From Angiostrongylus vasorum (Eukaryota; Nematoda; Chromadorea; Rhabditida; Metastrongylidae): a DNA stretch of 64,000 bases. Below, in pieces: positions 49,145-61,959 of the stretch (positions are counted from its first letter, which is position 1; each line of letters opens with the position of its first letter). Under the pieces are notes generated by a model. That model was not told the origin of the DNA and searched no databases. It saw only the letters and a list, made by a program, of their open reading frames with translations. The stretch lies in NCBI GenBank assembly GCA_018806985.1, contig JADANN010000458.1, positions 3,894,774 to 3,958,773 on the forward strand. The letters are read 5' to 3'. The position numbers and the translations under genes were made by a program.

Positions 49145-49535
49145 AGTTACTGGGATACTTGGATGGCCCGTCTTCATTGGTTATGCGGGCCCAAGCATAA
49201 CCTCCACTTTTTGCGGACTTTTTGTTGGTTTAGCCAATGTGTTTCCCTGAGGTCCCGAGGTGAACCTGGCCAAAGTCTCCACGAGGTCGTCATCGCCACA
49301 GGCAGTCGCCGCACTTTTGGATCAGGGGAGTATTTGCTATAATACTAGTTTGATACTAGGACGGTGGTCGATCCTAGTACTGGTTTACTATTAGTTGTGA
49401 TTGCTGGTGGAAACGCCGGACTCCTTCTCAGCCTAGGTGGCCCTGCTAGGGGATGAATCCGCCAGCTGTACATCGTAGCCCGACACTCAGGAACACCTCC
49501 CAGCTACGATGAGACGCTAAACCGTTGGCAAGCTT
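49145..49535 (+). repeat. Family B repeat copy
   Basis: Complete copy, from gatacttggatggcccgtc to gacgctaaaccgttgg, about 220 bp upstream of the st7 start. Confidence 0.8.
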
Positions 49536-49689
49536 GTCATTTTAGGCAGTCACAAATGCTCGTCTCCCTCTAGAGCTACAGAAAAAAAGTTGGGATGAAT
49601 TTGTGTTATAGCGAGCAAATAGCAATAGCACAGTGTCCGGCATGAACACTCGTGCTTATTTCCCCCTCTGAAATTTAGATGTATAATCG

Positions 49690-49860
49690 TGTGTGGTTGC
49701 GCAGCGGCTGGAGCTACTCTGCAGTGGGATACATGGTCGTGGCTATGGTCTTGCGCTCTGGACAACCTACGCCATACATCCCTTTGCGGTCGGGAAATTG
49801 GTGCCAATCTTGTCTGGGAAGGTGAAACACTAACTTAAAATACATCGATAGGCAACTGCA
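49690..49860 (+). repeat. SINE family A copy, degraded head half
   Basis: ggttgcgcagcggctggagct (A-box-like) then cgggaaattggtgccaatc and cttgtctgggaaggtg. The tail half is missing. Confidence 0.65.
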
Positions 49861-49899
49861 CGGCTAAACTTTCTACTTCTACGTACACACAACACTTCT

Positions 49900-51170
49900 T
49901 CAGACTACTTCGTTTTTGAACTGTTTCCAGTAACTTTTACTGCCTGTACCAATGTGAGTCCTCTTTCAAAGATCATCTTCAGATGGAATTTATAATCCGC
50001 CGTGTTAGGTATGTTGCAGTTGGACCAACCTCCACTTTCCCTATCTTCTTGAGCAACTCCTTAGTTGTAACGGAGAGGTGTCTGAACTTGTTGGGAAGCT
50101 GAGGGAAATTCGGCACAAGTTTAATTCCTTCGACAAAGAGCTTGTAGTCCTCCGTTGGGTCATCCTTTATCTGCCAGTCAGGAGAGGATTTTACTGAGAA
50201 TGTCCTTGTCATGCACAACTTCTTCCGTTTTTCTTGGACGATGACAGTTCTTTTCCAGCTAATGGCTGAATCGAACGTTCGCAAGGAGAAGACGGTGGTG
50301 AGATCCAGTACAGAATCCTAGTTGAGGTGTCAAAGAGGCACCATTTTCTGTTTGTGGGAATATGATCGATCTCCGCATGAGTTGTGCCGTTACGAGGATG
50401 CCATATGCATCTGTGATCTCCTGTATTCTCGAAAAATGAATTTCCATGGAAAAGACGTGCTGCGGGCAGGAGTCCTACGAGACGGTTCCCATCCTCATTT
50501 CGATCTCCCTATTCCAAATCTCGCTGTCCTGTATTCATTCTTGTTGGCCGTTCCTAACCTGGCGCTGAGGTCGCCAACAACGAGTTAACAGAAGGACATT
50601 TGGTTGCGCATTACCTCCTCCAACTTGCTGTAGAACATGTCCATTTCGCTCTTATCAAATGTAAAACTTGGCGAGTAGCAGCTGATCATACTGACTTTCT
50701 TCTGACGCGCAAGTTGGAGACGAAGAATGGCCAAGCGCCGTGATACCGTTGCGCTTGAGGTGACTAGCCTAGAAATAGATAGATGTACGACAAAGCCTAC
50801 ACCTTTGACACTTCATATCGAAAATCCCTTTTCACGAATGACAACGGATCCGTCTAAGCTAATTGGTATATGTCGGCTTTCCTGTTTTTCCTTTCTTGTA
50901 GGGCGATTACATGGAATCTGATGCGATTGGCAGCCTCAAGAAGCGAGTAAAGGTCGGCGCTGAAGAGTCTGTTCTGGCGTTAGAGGTGCACAGTGAGAAG
51001 CAGCCCCATGACGTGTCATGGTCGTGCTCGTTTTGTCCGACTCCAATGACGTCCTGTGGTGCAACCCGAGATTTGATTCCCTCTCACCGCATCTGTGACA
51101 GCCCGACGCCGTCGAAGGTAACCCCGTGTGCGAGATACCGAGGCTTTAGTTCTGCTTGTTGAGCCATTCA
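49900..51170 (-). mobile_element. RTE-type retrotransposon remnant (endonuclease and linker)
   Basis: The minus strand reads in order RTLS-type start, LLEAANRIRFHVIALQE (50960-50900), GFVVHLSISRLVTSSATVSR, RRLAILRLQLARQKKVSMIS and YSPSFTFDKSEMD (50740-50640), then a GNSFFENTGDHR..TTHAEIDHI block (50440-50350) and TKELLKKIGKVEVGPTATYL (50060-50000). This is the order of an RTE endonuclease domain followed by its linker. Stops and frameshifts show that it is dead. The reverse transcriptase part is absent. Confidence 0.75.
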
Positions 51171-51440
51171 CTGGTGGCACTAGGTTAGCCTAGCCGAAAC
51201 CTTCTTCAAGTCGTTGCCACTATAGTTAGTCGCCGACACTTGTGGATCAGAGTGTGATTTTTTAACGTTGCCACCAATTTGATGGCGGCCATTTCTAGTA
51301 TCGGTTTAGCTTTAGATGGGCTTCCGTATGGAAACATTGGACTCCTTCTCAGCTTGAGAGACCCTAGCGAACGTCCCGCTGTATATCGCAGCCCGGCGCT
51401 CACCTCCCAGCCACGATGAGGCGGTAAACTTTAGGGGGAT
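51165..51440 (+). repeat. Family B repeat, 5'-truncated copy
   Basis: From gccattcactggtgg to gcggtaaactttaggg, lacking the left hairpin portion. Confidence 0.7.
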
Positions 51441-52289
51441 ATGTTCCCGACACTCTCGCGACGACGCCCGATTTCGCGCTTTTGCGAAATGGACGACGCC
51501 AAATTTTTCGTTGCGCCGCACCGGCCACTTCGACAGTTTTGATGTAGCTCATCCCGTTTTTCTGCGATTCCCGTTCTGGAGATCGGTTTTTCAATGCGTT
51601 TGGAGAAAATTTCTGTGGTTCTGTTATTCTCTGTATGCTTTATGTTCTTCTACACACCATCCCACGTTTTTGATTCGTATAGAACTCTAAAACACTCGTC
51701 CACTGTGCAGCAGTGCTGCTGTCGGTACTTAATGAAGTTGCATAAGTCCTGCAAGCAATATTACGATTTTGCCCTTTTAGTATTGATATTCTGTTTCCCA
51801 ATACAATACGCAAAATTCATCACAGGTACTGAGAATTGGAAGACAACGAACTGGTCATCAAGAATGGTGCTGCACACTGCATGCGTTCCCAGTTCTTCGA
51901 GTTTCACTGACCACACTCTGAAGGCAGCATACTCCCTTCGACAGCAATGGTCATTCGGCGCAAAACCGGAAATTAATGAGGAATTCTCGAGAAGATGTCC
52001 TCCGACGGACGATGTCCGCTACGAGATCTGTGTTCGATATGTAATCGACTGATTGCTAGAAGTACAGGAAAGAACTTCGCTGCATCAAAATAAACAACCG
52101 GAGATAAAATGGCACGTATAGATGTCTTACAGACCACTCTCGCAAAAGTATTATGACACCCATAGGGGTCATTCGCTGTGAGAGTTACCGTGTACGTTCT
52201 CCTATCTTCGTTACCTCACATCCATACGCTCATGTACCTCTGGTCTGCTCCTCCCAGTTACTTTATTCACGACAACTGACTCATCCGCG

Positions 52290-52565
52290 GGCGCGTAGCA
52301 CAGCGGTTAGAGGTGTCTTGCAATACGTACGCGGTCGTTGGTTCGATCCTCCGCCCATGGTTCACCGAACTGATCGCTCAGAGGTCGGGAAATTGGTAGC
52401 AAGCTTGCTGGGAGGATGTCAGCACTGACATGATGCATCGGCAAGCTACCGCGAGTCATTGTAAAGGTTAGAGGTGCATTCAGTCACCTCTAACGATGCT
52501 TAGTGAAGGTGAATGTATGGCGGTTTCTTCAGGGGATTGATCAACACCAACAGCAACACCGAATA
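52290..52565 (+). repeat. SINE family A, best tRNA-like head
   Basis: It begins gggcgcgtagcacagcgg ttagaggtgtc (A box) and has ggtcgttggttcgatcc (B box, ggttcgatcc exact) 30-odd bases later, followed by the family body and the tail near 52540. This is the clearest evidence that family A derives from a tRNA. Confidence 0.85.
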
Positions 52566-52667
52566 CTTCACGTTTATTTCCCCTAATTAACCCATCCACA
52601 TATGATCCACAATGCTTGACCCTTGTGTTTCCCACGTACAAGTTTTCCACAGGTCACCACAAGTTCT

Positions 52668-52760
52668 TTTATGGGCCAGAGATGCATTCCGTCTTCTCTA
52701 ACGATGCCTAGTGAAGTTGAATGTATGGCGATCTCCTCAAAGATTAACCAACATCAAACG
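52668..52760 (+). repeat. SINE family A tail fragment
   Basis: gggccagagatgcattccgtc to tcctcaaagattaaccaaca matches the last ~90 bp of the family. Confidence 0.65.
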
Positions 52761-53489
52761 CTACACTCTTCTTTCCTTATTTGGACCATCTATATCTGAC
52801 TTGACATTTCGCGAAGCAACGCTCACAGTCTTCATATCTGTCTTCATCTTGGTTTCTCCTCCGTCGTTTCAATGCCTCTTATGAGGAGTGTAGAGACGCA
52901 GACAAAAATGTATGAGTTGTCCCATCCGTAGGCGCCAAATTTGTGCAGAACGGCGTGGGATAGAATGTTTCGAAGTTATTTCCAACCTACCTTCAGGAAC
53001 ACTTAGTGAGAGGCAATTCTCCTCTTTCGTTCTTCAACCTCGTGTCTTTTCTCTTTAAATCGTTCTCGAGCCCTGCACTTTTACTTGATACATGGATTGA
53101 CGCTTCTGCTGCTTTCTAATAACCCCATCGGTCTGAACGTATATGCTTGATACACTTGGCAACAGCAAATTGTATTCATCACGAGAAGGAAGGAAGAATT
53201 AGGACTTGTTTTATCTTCTTGTTCGATTTTTCACCGTTGTTGTTAGTCTGATTTTTACTTCATATCCTTATTAATAGCAAAACCTAATTTGTACAAGTGA
53301 CCTCGAGCTTGCTAGTTGCAAAGGCTACATGGCGAATCGCAAGCGGCGGATATTGCTGGAATGCAGACCAGATGCGGCTATCTACTGCACTTGATAGAGA
53401 GAGGTGGGATCAGCTTGTCAAACCCATTCCATGTTGCGTCGTAATGGTTTGCCCTTTTCAAATCTGTTTTTTTTTGTTTGGTTTTATTT

Positions 53490-53860
53490 GGTCTATCTTC
53501 ACGTCTACTGTGCGGGTCCCAGAACTTCTCACATTCCATGTTTCCTCGCATCCATTGTCCACGAAGATCTTCCAACTTTTACGCGTGGCCTTCGGTTGCT
53601 GCTTGAGGGTTTTCATTTCATTTCGAATGTCGTAGAATGCTGATCGTGCAATTCTTCCTGGAGTTTTGAGATAGCCGGGTTGGAGCGTTCTCAGTTGGAC
53701 TGCAGAGCGATTTTTTTTCCTAGATAAGTCCGGGACCAATTTCTCGACCCCCGAGAGATTACAGGGGTTGGTTGGCCCGGAGCGGAATCGAACTAGCACC
53801 ATGCTCGTGATGACGGACACCACTAACACTGTGCTATCCGCTCTCTGCACCTTTCATATA
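53490..53860 (-). repeat. tRNA-like repeat, family E/F composite
   Basis: The minus strand from 53855 reads agcggatagcacagtgttagtggtg (A-box-like) and ctagttcgattccgctccg (B-box-like). The body matches 62450-62680 (cgcatccattgtccacgaag) and the gtagaatgct block of 8080 and 54220. Confidence 0.6.
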
Positions 53861-54109
53861 TGTGAACAAATAGAGATGTATAAAGGATTGGGCCTGCACT
53901 GAAGTAGTTTAGAGGCTCACTTCATCGCAGTTTTCGAGATTGTCTCATCTGATGAATCATGTTCATTCCTTGTGACGTCGACGAGGTACCTGCAACCAAA
54001 GGACGTTTGTTTCCTGAGACGAGTAGTTAAAACATGTATATAGAAAAACTACATGTATTCACTCGATACACTCTCGATAGTTAACGGGTCTACACGATTA
54101 TCATTAATT

Positions 54110-54370
54110 ACCCGTAATCACATGTACTGTGCGAATCGCAGCGTTTTTTGGATTTAGCTCGTTTTCGTCACATTTGGAGTCCATAAAGGTTTTCGAACAT
54201 TTCGCATGTTTATGATAGAATGCTGGTCGATTCTATTACCCTTGCAGTCTTGATTATGACCTAGTTAGGACATTTCCGCTGAAATGGAGGTGGTAAGCAT
54301 TGGGTAGGGGGGCCTTGCTTCTTCCGAAAAACTGTGTCACTAACCACTCCACTAACCGTCCACCCGATTA
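54110..54370 (-). repeat. Family F repeat copy
   Basis: Second copy of the repeat at 7900-8290 (tcacatgtactgt, ggttttcgaacatttcgc, cccttgcagtcttg). The minus-strand head region ggtggacggttagtggagtgg is tRNA-like. Confidence 0.55.
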
Positions 54371-54844
54371 CAGGATTATGGGCACGATAAAGATATAAAG
54401 CGGTCATTATTGGTGTCGGAATGATATCCAGCTATCTGATTGCAAAACTCTTGGTGTCGTTTCTTTACGGTTGGAGACTATGCTTATTGATCAAATTGAT
54501 AGAGTAGGATATTACGAACGTTATAAGGGGTTATCTTAATTGTTCTTCATTTGAACCTCATACTGAAAGTGGAACTTACAAATCAGATACTTGTAGAATC
54601 CGAACAGTTGCTGTCGACTTCCGCCTTAGTGCTTACGATGTCATTCTTCCTTTTTATACTTAGTATGTGGAATGTCTTTAACATCTCGATGGTTAGTAGT
54701 AAAGTTCACTCTGTTCGGTTCATCAGTCATTCTATAGTGTACTTGAATTGATGTTAAATTTGTAAACACTTCTAGGCGATGAATTTGAGTTTTATCTACA
54801 CATTAATTTGAAAATGTATGGACAGGTCGATAGAAAACTAGCTG

Positions 54845-54940
54845 AGAGACGGGCGAAACGGAGAACACGCATGGTGTGGTGGTGAACGCGTTAGCCCCCG
54901 GAAAGGGTAATAACGCGTTCGTTTCCGGCTATTTACAAGT
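54845..54940 (+). repeat. Family D repeat, head fragment
   Basis: gcatggtgtggtggtgaacgcgttagc, then aagggtaataacgcgttcg, identical in layout to 13080-13020 on the minus strand. Confidence 0.65.
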
Positions 54941-55599
54941 TATTTTCAGCAGTGTTAGTTGTAAGGTCAGAGGGGTAATTATTAGCAACGAATGAATAGC
55001 TCTCATGTTTCCTTGTAAAAAAACATTGCCTTTGGATTTGTTATTTGTTTCCATTACATCCCAGCGTAGGTACAGAGTATAAAGCTGGAAAGAGTTTTTG
55101 GAAAAGAAAACGTATGGAGTACAACTGATAATTGTTTTAATAAATTGGGAGGAATTTATCAACGATACATTCTTCATCAGAGACCGTAAAGATCTCCATG
55201 CAAGAGGATGGTAGAATTTATATATGCATTTCTGTACAGGAAGCTGCATCAGTGTGGTTTAGTTTTTCTTCTGTCGAGTTTCCAGAGAACATTTCAGACT
55301 GTACATCCACGAGGTATCGCTTGGCAACAAGCCTGTTACTGGTTAGTGAGTAGTTCAAGCTGCAGTTGGTAAATTTTCCGTATGTGCTTCTTGCGCAGTT
55401 AACAAATTAGTCTTACACGAAGTCTAGAACGATGAGAGCACAATTCTCGCTCAATATTCGCTAAATCACTGGGTGTCAACCATTAGAAATTGATTTTATG
55501 TGGCATTTACGGACTAATGTTTGCTTGTTTCACCTGTTTAATCATTCATTCACGTGATTGTTATTACTGCAGCAACATCGTTGTCATTCCTTTTATAGG

Positions 55600-55690
55600 G
55601 CTCGTGTAGCACAGTGGATAGAGGTGTTTCGCAATAAACAGCCAAGTCTTCTATCCCTCCAGTGTTGGCATATTGATACCATACCTGATA
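55600..55690 (+). repeat. SINE family A, head only
   Basis: gctcgtgtagcacagtggatagaggtg followed by gccaagtcttctatccctcc and ggcatattgataccat; body and tail are absent. Confidence 0.6.
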
Positions 55691-55726
55691 CCAACATGTG
55701 TTTAAATTTTTGAGCTTGCGAGAGGT

Positions 55727-55873
55727 TGATAAATAGATTTATTCGGCTGAAGTTCCGATATCTTGCCCTTTATCGGAGTTGTTGATGATCCCAGTCGATA
55801 GTCCACAGTCATCAGCTCTGATGAATACGAACACGTCGGAACGTTAGCGGAATAAATCTGTTTGTCAACATCA
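55727..55873. mobile_element. Small foldback element with Penelope-type terminal sequence
   Basis: The left end gttgataaatagatttattcggctgaagttccga is complementary over ~34 bp to the right end ending cggaataaatctgtttgtcaac. The right arm carries ctctgatgaatacgaacacg then tcggaacgttagcgg, a weakened hammerhead-like core. It has the same plan as 22622-22926 but is half the size. Confidence 0.65.
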
Positions 55874-57013
55874 TGGAAAATCAACAAATGAGATACGTGT
55901 AGAGTAGTCAAGGTATTTTCTTTTAATGCGTCGCGTTCACTCTGCACGAAAGGTAAAGAATTGTGAGACGGAAGAGAGAGCGTTCTTATAATGTCGAGGG
56001 TTAACGAACTGAGCAAATGCTTGTAGAGAGGTCGGTCTTCCACTGCCCGAAAATACAAAGATTTTGCCTAATTACTTAGTTAGACGTGCTAAGTGACGAC
56101 ACATTAGTACCGTCGTCATTAGGACACGCATAGGTTTGGAATGTGGCTGGTGAGCATTTCTTCAAAGACTGTTTTTGATAGTAACCAGTCTATTGCCAAT
56201 GCGTCTAATGTTGAGTTTTGTATGCAAAATTTTTTAACGAGAAGAGATGGTATGTTAAGGAAAATACTTCATGGGATTACCATTGCTCTATTCTCGCTAA
56301 CAAAGCGGAATAACTATAGCACTTAATGGCCGATGTGGGTTGATTTCAGCTCGTACAAACCAGAAGACAATTGCATCACTAGACTTTGAACCAGCAGGTA
56401 TTATTATATTATGCATAACTGCAGGTGTTGTTCTTGAGTTAGAAGTTTTAAAACTTGTAAATTTCGTTTTCAGTTCCTTGAAAATCCTAATTCTACACGC
56501 ATTTGAGAGGGCACTGTATGAAAATACATGTGATTAATACGATAGACAATAGTCTGTTCTATAAAACTATACAGTTTTGAGCTCAGAAATACTCAAGTAT
56601 TCGTGGAACCATCGTCTATTGTCGAAGAATCCGCTTCGTCGGGAATGTGTTAAACAATTTCGGAGTTAAAACAGCACTTAGATTAACCTAAATACGCTTA
56701 TTATATTGCTAATTGATATACCATTAAAATGACACTTTAAAAAGCTCATATACCATAGGGAAGGTTTTCTTCCATACGGGTTTCAAGTTCACAGTTAAAC
56801 CGCTCTAATTGTAGAAGAACTAACAGTCGTCAACCAACCTTGCTGATCACACTGTTCATTGACTTATGTTGCAAACTCGGCTACCACATACTTAGTGTAG
56901 GCGGGACGGTTCTCTAATACTCACGGTTAGAGAAATACGTTCAGTCTTGCATCGCCGCTCCATTCCTTTCTGCTCGTATAGTACCATTTCTGTAGTGGAA
57001 CTCGACACTGCTG

Positions 57014-57026
57014 TGTTGTTCCAGAT
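57014..57026 (+). promoter_or_regulatory. Likely spliced-leader acceptor of ubc-9
   Basis: tgttgttccag ends at 57024, two bases before the ATG. With so short a 5' UTR a trans-splice acceptor is the simplest reading in a nematode. Confidence 0.6.
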
Positions 57027-60000
57027 ATGGCTGGTATTGCTGCAGGTCGTTTGGCAGAGGAACGAAAAGCGTGGCGTAAGGACCACCCGTTCGGCTTCAT
57101 CGCTAAACCAGTAAAGAATACTGACGGCACATTAAATCTGTTTAATTGGGAGTGTGCAATCCCCGGAAAGAAGGATACCATCTGGGAGGGTGGGCTTTAC
57201 AAGGTATAACCCTCGTGCTTTTTTATTGTTTTTTTAAGCTCCATATTCGGTTTACATCACTGTTTTTAGACCTTTTGTTAAATTCGCCTGTACTTTTACA
57301 GATTAGAATGCTTTTCAAAGACGATTTTCCGTCAACGCCTCCGAAATGCAAATTTGAACCACCACTGTTTCATCCGAATGTTTACCCATCAGGTATGTGA
57401 CGTATAAGCATAACTTCACTGTTTAGTTCAAAAGGTAGGTTGACATTATTTGACCTGTGTTCTAGAACAGCTGCAGTTTACGGACCGTAAGTCGAAAATA
57501 AAGGTATTATGAAAGCATACCGATAACATTGTTGAACTTTTTAACCATGATGGGCTTCGGCTTCATTTACCATTCTATTCCACCCGTACTCAGCCTACAC
57601 TAATCAGAAGTGTTGAATCTCCTAGAGTATGGTGGGTCATTTCGTAGCATTAATAAGTTGTTTCGAGTGCAATTTTGAACACTACGATTGTTTCGTTGAG
57701 ATGTGTCAAAATGGCATATATTTCATAGCGTGCAAGGCAATTGACACTTTGGTTTGAAATGACCAGTAAATATGCCCACAGTGACCCGGAGGTGGTAGCA
57801 CGTGAATGAAGTGGACTAACACTGAAACATGTGAGTATGCGCGCATCCATAGGTCGGCAGTACCAAGACAGTGTTATCCTTTTGTATCTGATTCATAATT
57901 TGATTGAATGTGATGGATTGGTAAAATTTTCCCATGCAGTTAGGCAGTGATCTTTTCATAGTGGTGGTTGGAACTTAAATAATAGCTCTATGTGCAGTGT
58001 GCTTTGTGTTAGTTCATACACCATCAGTGCGTGCCCCTGACTTTCTCGAACATTGCTGAATAACATCGCCTGATTCATCTGAACCAAAGGGCATATTAGA
58101 AGGTTTTACTAAAACTGAAGGTATGGTCTAAGTTGTGATAGTTTTAGTTCTACCACGAATTGTTAAGTTGGTCTCTTGCCATACTGTTGTGCACACTTTC
58201 GGCTGCTTTTAGGAGCATGTTTTCCACAAATACTTTTTACATGGCGGGTGAAGGTGGAGAGTGATAAAATATTTTTTGTGATGGTTAGGTGAAATAACAG
58301 CGACGAATTTCAATAGATTGGAAGAAAATCATGTTTGTGCAAAAAACCTTTTCGCTTTGTGAAATGGGAGCAGATGTGAAAAAAACAGTTCTTTGTTTTC
58401 CTAGAAGACAGTTGTGTGTACCCAGGACTTACAATGAACGTAGAAAACGACATGGAGAAATGAGAAAGACATGGAAGTATTTTTGCTTAATGAGTGTCAT
58501 GAAAGAGGGCCATTGAATTGCTTGGTAAATATAACATTTTGTACTTGCTCTTATTACTAGTTCTTTACTAATGCTTGTATACGTGCCGCTTCTCAAGTTG
58601 TGAAGCTCATTTATACGAAGTGAAGGAAGTGTATGGGAAAAAGCCAACTTATTAAGTTTTGTTTTAGCTTTTTTTTCCATTGTATCGTAAATGTGTTATT
58701 TCGGAGCTACTCATAATTAAGCAGAAGACCCAAGTGAACTTTAACTTGAATGTTCTTTTCTTGGTTGAATGTAGACGTCGAATACATTACGGAAAGTTTT
58801 TATCCTTGATCGCCATTCAACAGAGTCGTAGACTAAATTCATGACTGTGATAGGCGTCACATTTCCTTCTTGCCCACAGAATTTTTTAGAGTTGAGGACT
58901 AGTAGCGATATTGTTCCTAGATGCTTGGTCTTCAAAATTCTTTTATTACATGGTTTCTTAACGTTTTTATCCCCTGTCATTATTCAGGGACCGTGTGCCT
59001 GTCACTGCTTGATGAGAACAAAGATTGGAAGCCGTCGATTACAATTAAACAGTTACTTATTGGGATACAGGATCTGCTTAATAATCCCAATCCTGATGAT
59101 CCAGCACAGGCTGAGGCATACCAAATTTTTTGCCAGAATAGGTACGCTTTTTAATATCTTTAATTTACAAGACTTTTACGACATTGACCCATATAGTATA
59201 AAAATCTGATTTCCACTTTTGCTGAGAATTTTTTTTCTCTGAGGCTTTTATATCTGCCCAGTAAGTGCCTGTTTATGTTGATTCCTGCATAGTCCGAGAA
59301 AGCTTATAGTCATTTGCAAAAAAAGTCAATATGGAATGGGTTTTATTGTTACTATCTCTGTGCTGTACCAATGTATCGACGTTTAACCGTCAATTCTGTT
59401 TCTCACATTTTTTCAGCTATGGTATTAATATGTTCAGTAAAATTTGTTTTATAACCGGCAATTTTTACAACTGATATTCTTTACATCTTACAATTTTTAC
59501 ACGATTGACACGTTGTACAACTATTGGACCAATCTAAACATGAATCATATTGGCAAACACTTTTCGCGTTTCTCAGCAGTTCAAGTTTCGTTGTAGCGAC
59601 CAACGCAAAGTTCTTTTTTTTTCTGTTGAACACTCACTTCCATGATATAGTTGGGAGCGCGTGAGTACGTCTCTACCCATTTGAACCAAACTTAAACTGA
59701 TTTTTGTCGTGAACTATCCATCGCGCCTTTTCGAAATTCTCATAGTAGATCCTCTAAGCATTAAGCAAGCCGTCTGATTAAGTCGTTGGGAGGACAAGCT
59801 TGGTACAGAAAATTGAAGTCGTCATTCACCATATATATAACAATAACTTCTCTTCATTTTTCTAGCTTTACCGGAAAAGTGGGTGTGTCCAAGTATCAAA
59901 ATAAGGAAGTAGGTAAATCAACACCAAAAGTTGATAGTCATGACTTTTGCTTCAAACGAAGGGAGCCATGTAATTCAACTTACCGAACCTTCGCGAAGCG

Positions 60001-61370
60001 ATCGTAACAAAGCAATAGTGTCACACCATCGATCAAACTGCATGAAAATACTTATCATACCTCTAGCTAACAAACGATCACTTTTTTAAGCTGGCAACTA
60101 CTAGCCGAGAGAATTGTCAATAACCAAACGTCTGCTAAAGCTGTTGTAGAATTCACTGCATTCAGAACTTCGAAATCCGAAGCCACTGAAGCCTTTCGTT
60201 GGGAATAAATGTATATATGCTAATGCCTTCTACTTTGCTTAATAACAGTTGTGTTTTGGCTGGTTTCCAACATTTTATGAAAATGGACAAAATGCTGTTT
60301 TTCGGACAAATTTCTTGATCATGTCACAAAGACAATTATAAACCAGAAAGATGTAAAGGCGGGTTGGTGGACAACAGTATTTCAGATAACGGTGTACTGA
60401 GATATTTGCAAATTTAAGACTGCTTTCGTTCAGCTCCAGTTAGTTAGTCTTTTATATTGACGAATTAGAACATTTGCCAATGAGGAGTGTGCTTATTCCT
60501 TTTTTTGAGCACTGCCACAATGGTTTACTTGTATTGAGTTGAGTGCAGTCAACAATCGACGAGCAATTAGGTCTTCGATTTTGTAGATGTCGGAAATCGT
60601 ACTTTGCTGCAAATGTGGTAAGAACAAGTTTTTAACCACTTTATGACTGTTCTTAAATATTTATGCTGCTGCGTAGTACTACTACATTCAAACTTTCCCG
60701 TGCGAAGTACGCGTTGGGTTAAGTGCATCCAGTCCCTTGAGCTTTCATGGTCACGCCTTTGCTTTTGTTTTCCGATTTATATTTCTATCTATGCATACGC
60801 TTTTGGCTTATTTTTTGTGCTAGTAATATATTCTGTGTTTATATTATGTATTTTTTAATATATCCTTCTACATTTCTGGTAACTGTTTAGCTCAGCTGTC
60901 TGACGAAACCATTCTTATCCGCCTTTCAATTGAGATACCTTTACCAGACGTAATTACAACATATGTTGGGTATGTGATCACAGTGAAGTTTAGAACCTCT
61001 AGTTTTTCCAAAGATGCAGTGTTTGGAAACACATACATGGACGCGCAATCTGTACACCTACTGTGAAGTGTCCTTATTCTCAAAAATAACGGCTCAGGGC
61101 GAACAAACACGCACGTGAAAAGTCTTTTATGAATTTTATCATGAAATGTAGAGGATAGTTTTTGAGGAACCAGGTTTTTCAACAATAAAGCTTCGTGCGG
61201 AGAATTAAACAACAATGAAGGATATCCAGAGTCGATTCCTACTACGCTGTCCATCTACATATGTGTTGGTTTCAATGCCTATTTTTCGAAAAAGATAGAA
61301 TACAAACAGTTAAGGTGAAATACTAATGAGTGAAATTTGTCGCTGCCCGATGTAATATACACACAGCAAT

Positions 61371-61420
<50 letters not shown>

Positions 61421-61544
61421 TTATATTAACATACTTATGAACATATATATATGCACTATTTTTAGGGCAGAATATGAGAAACGCGTGCGTAGAGAGGCGG
61501 CCAAGTTTTCGGCGGACATAGTTCAGAAGCAGATGCTGGGATAG
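57027..61544 (+). CDS. ubc-9: SUMO-conjugating enzyme E2 UBC9
   Basis: Transfers SUMO from the E1 enzyme to target lysines. Four exons: 57027-57203, 57302-57392, 58988-59141, 61466-61544, totalling 501 nt (166 residues, the length of nematode UBC-9). Phases agree at each junction. The start [20 protein letters not shown] aligns with other UBC9 N-termini. The HPN motif is at residues 83-85 and the catalytic cysteine is Cys93 ([10 protein letters not shown]). The basic N-terminal helix and [17 protein letters not shown], which contact SUMO and E1, are intact. The end [20 protein letters not shown] is of nematode type, longer than in vertebrates. Introns are 98, 1595 and 2324 bp. The last one carries a (TA)n array just before exon 4. 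A possible trans-splice acceptor abuts the start. psr-1 follows on the same strand 2.2 kb later. Confidence 0.98.
59142..61465 (+). other. ubc-9 intron 3
   Basis: A 2.3 kb intron with no recognisable gene. It contains only a family-D-like snatch (ctgagatatttgcaaa near 60398) and the TA array at 61374-61421. Confidence 0.7.
61374..61421. repeat. (TA)n microsatellite
   Basis: TA repeats with one TATG interruption, ending ~45 bp before the acceptor of ubc-9 exon 4. Confidence 0.95.
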
Positions 61545-61959
61545 TTACATTAAACACTCCTTCTGTGTCGTCTGATTTGTCATATTGAGGTTTACAATGT
61601 ATTCGTTGATGTTTGTAATATTTTGAGAAATTGCTGTTTTCTGTTATCTCATCTTTTCCCACCTATTATAAACTGTGAATATATGGAAGATTCTCGCAGA
61701 TATTCATGCCGTTTTCAAAAATAAGCTGTTCTTTACGAGCCCTAATCCGGGCGATGAATCAAAGAAGACGTGTCATCCTATCGTGTATACATGTTGATTT
61801 CTTCTTTTTTAGAAATCAATGAAAGGTTTCACCCGCTTTTAGATCCTATTCGTAATGTCAAGGAATTGCGTAGACCTTTTCTGAGATACCGTTCTCGTTC
61901 AACCGTAATTAGTCTCATTACACCCATTCTACCATGAATTTGTGATCCTATTCGTTTAT

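Larger units (their letters stand above)
48929..57023. other. Divergent intergenic region between st7 and ubc-9
   Basis: About 8.1 kb with no supported gene, carrying copies of families A, B, D, E and F, an RTE remnant and a foldback element. Promoters for both genes should lie here, near 48930-49140 and 55900-57020, but no core promoter motif is convincing. The 152-codon frame at 51594-52052 overlaps sequence repeated at 17720-17790 and is not treated as a gene. Confidence 0.7.

Noticed and set aside
51594..52052. 152-codon open frame with a signal-peptide-like start (MRLEKISVVLLFSVCFMFF)
   Set aside because: Part of its sequence (51690-51770) is repeated at 17720-17790 beside other mobile-element pieces, and no family motif or splice context supports a gene.
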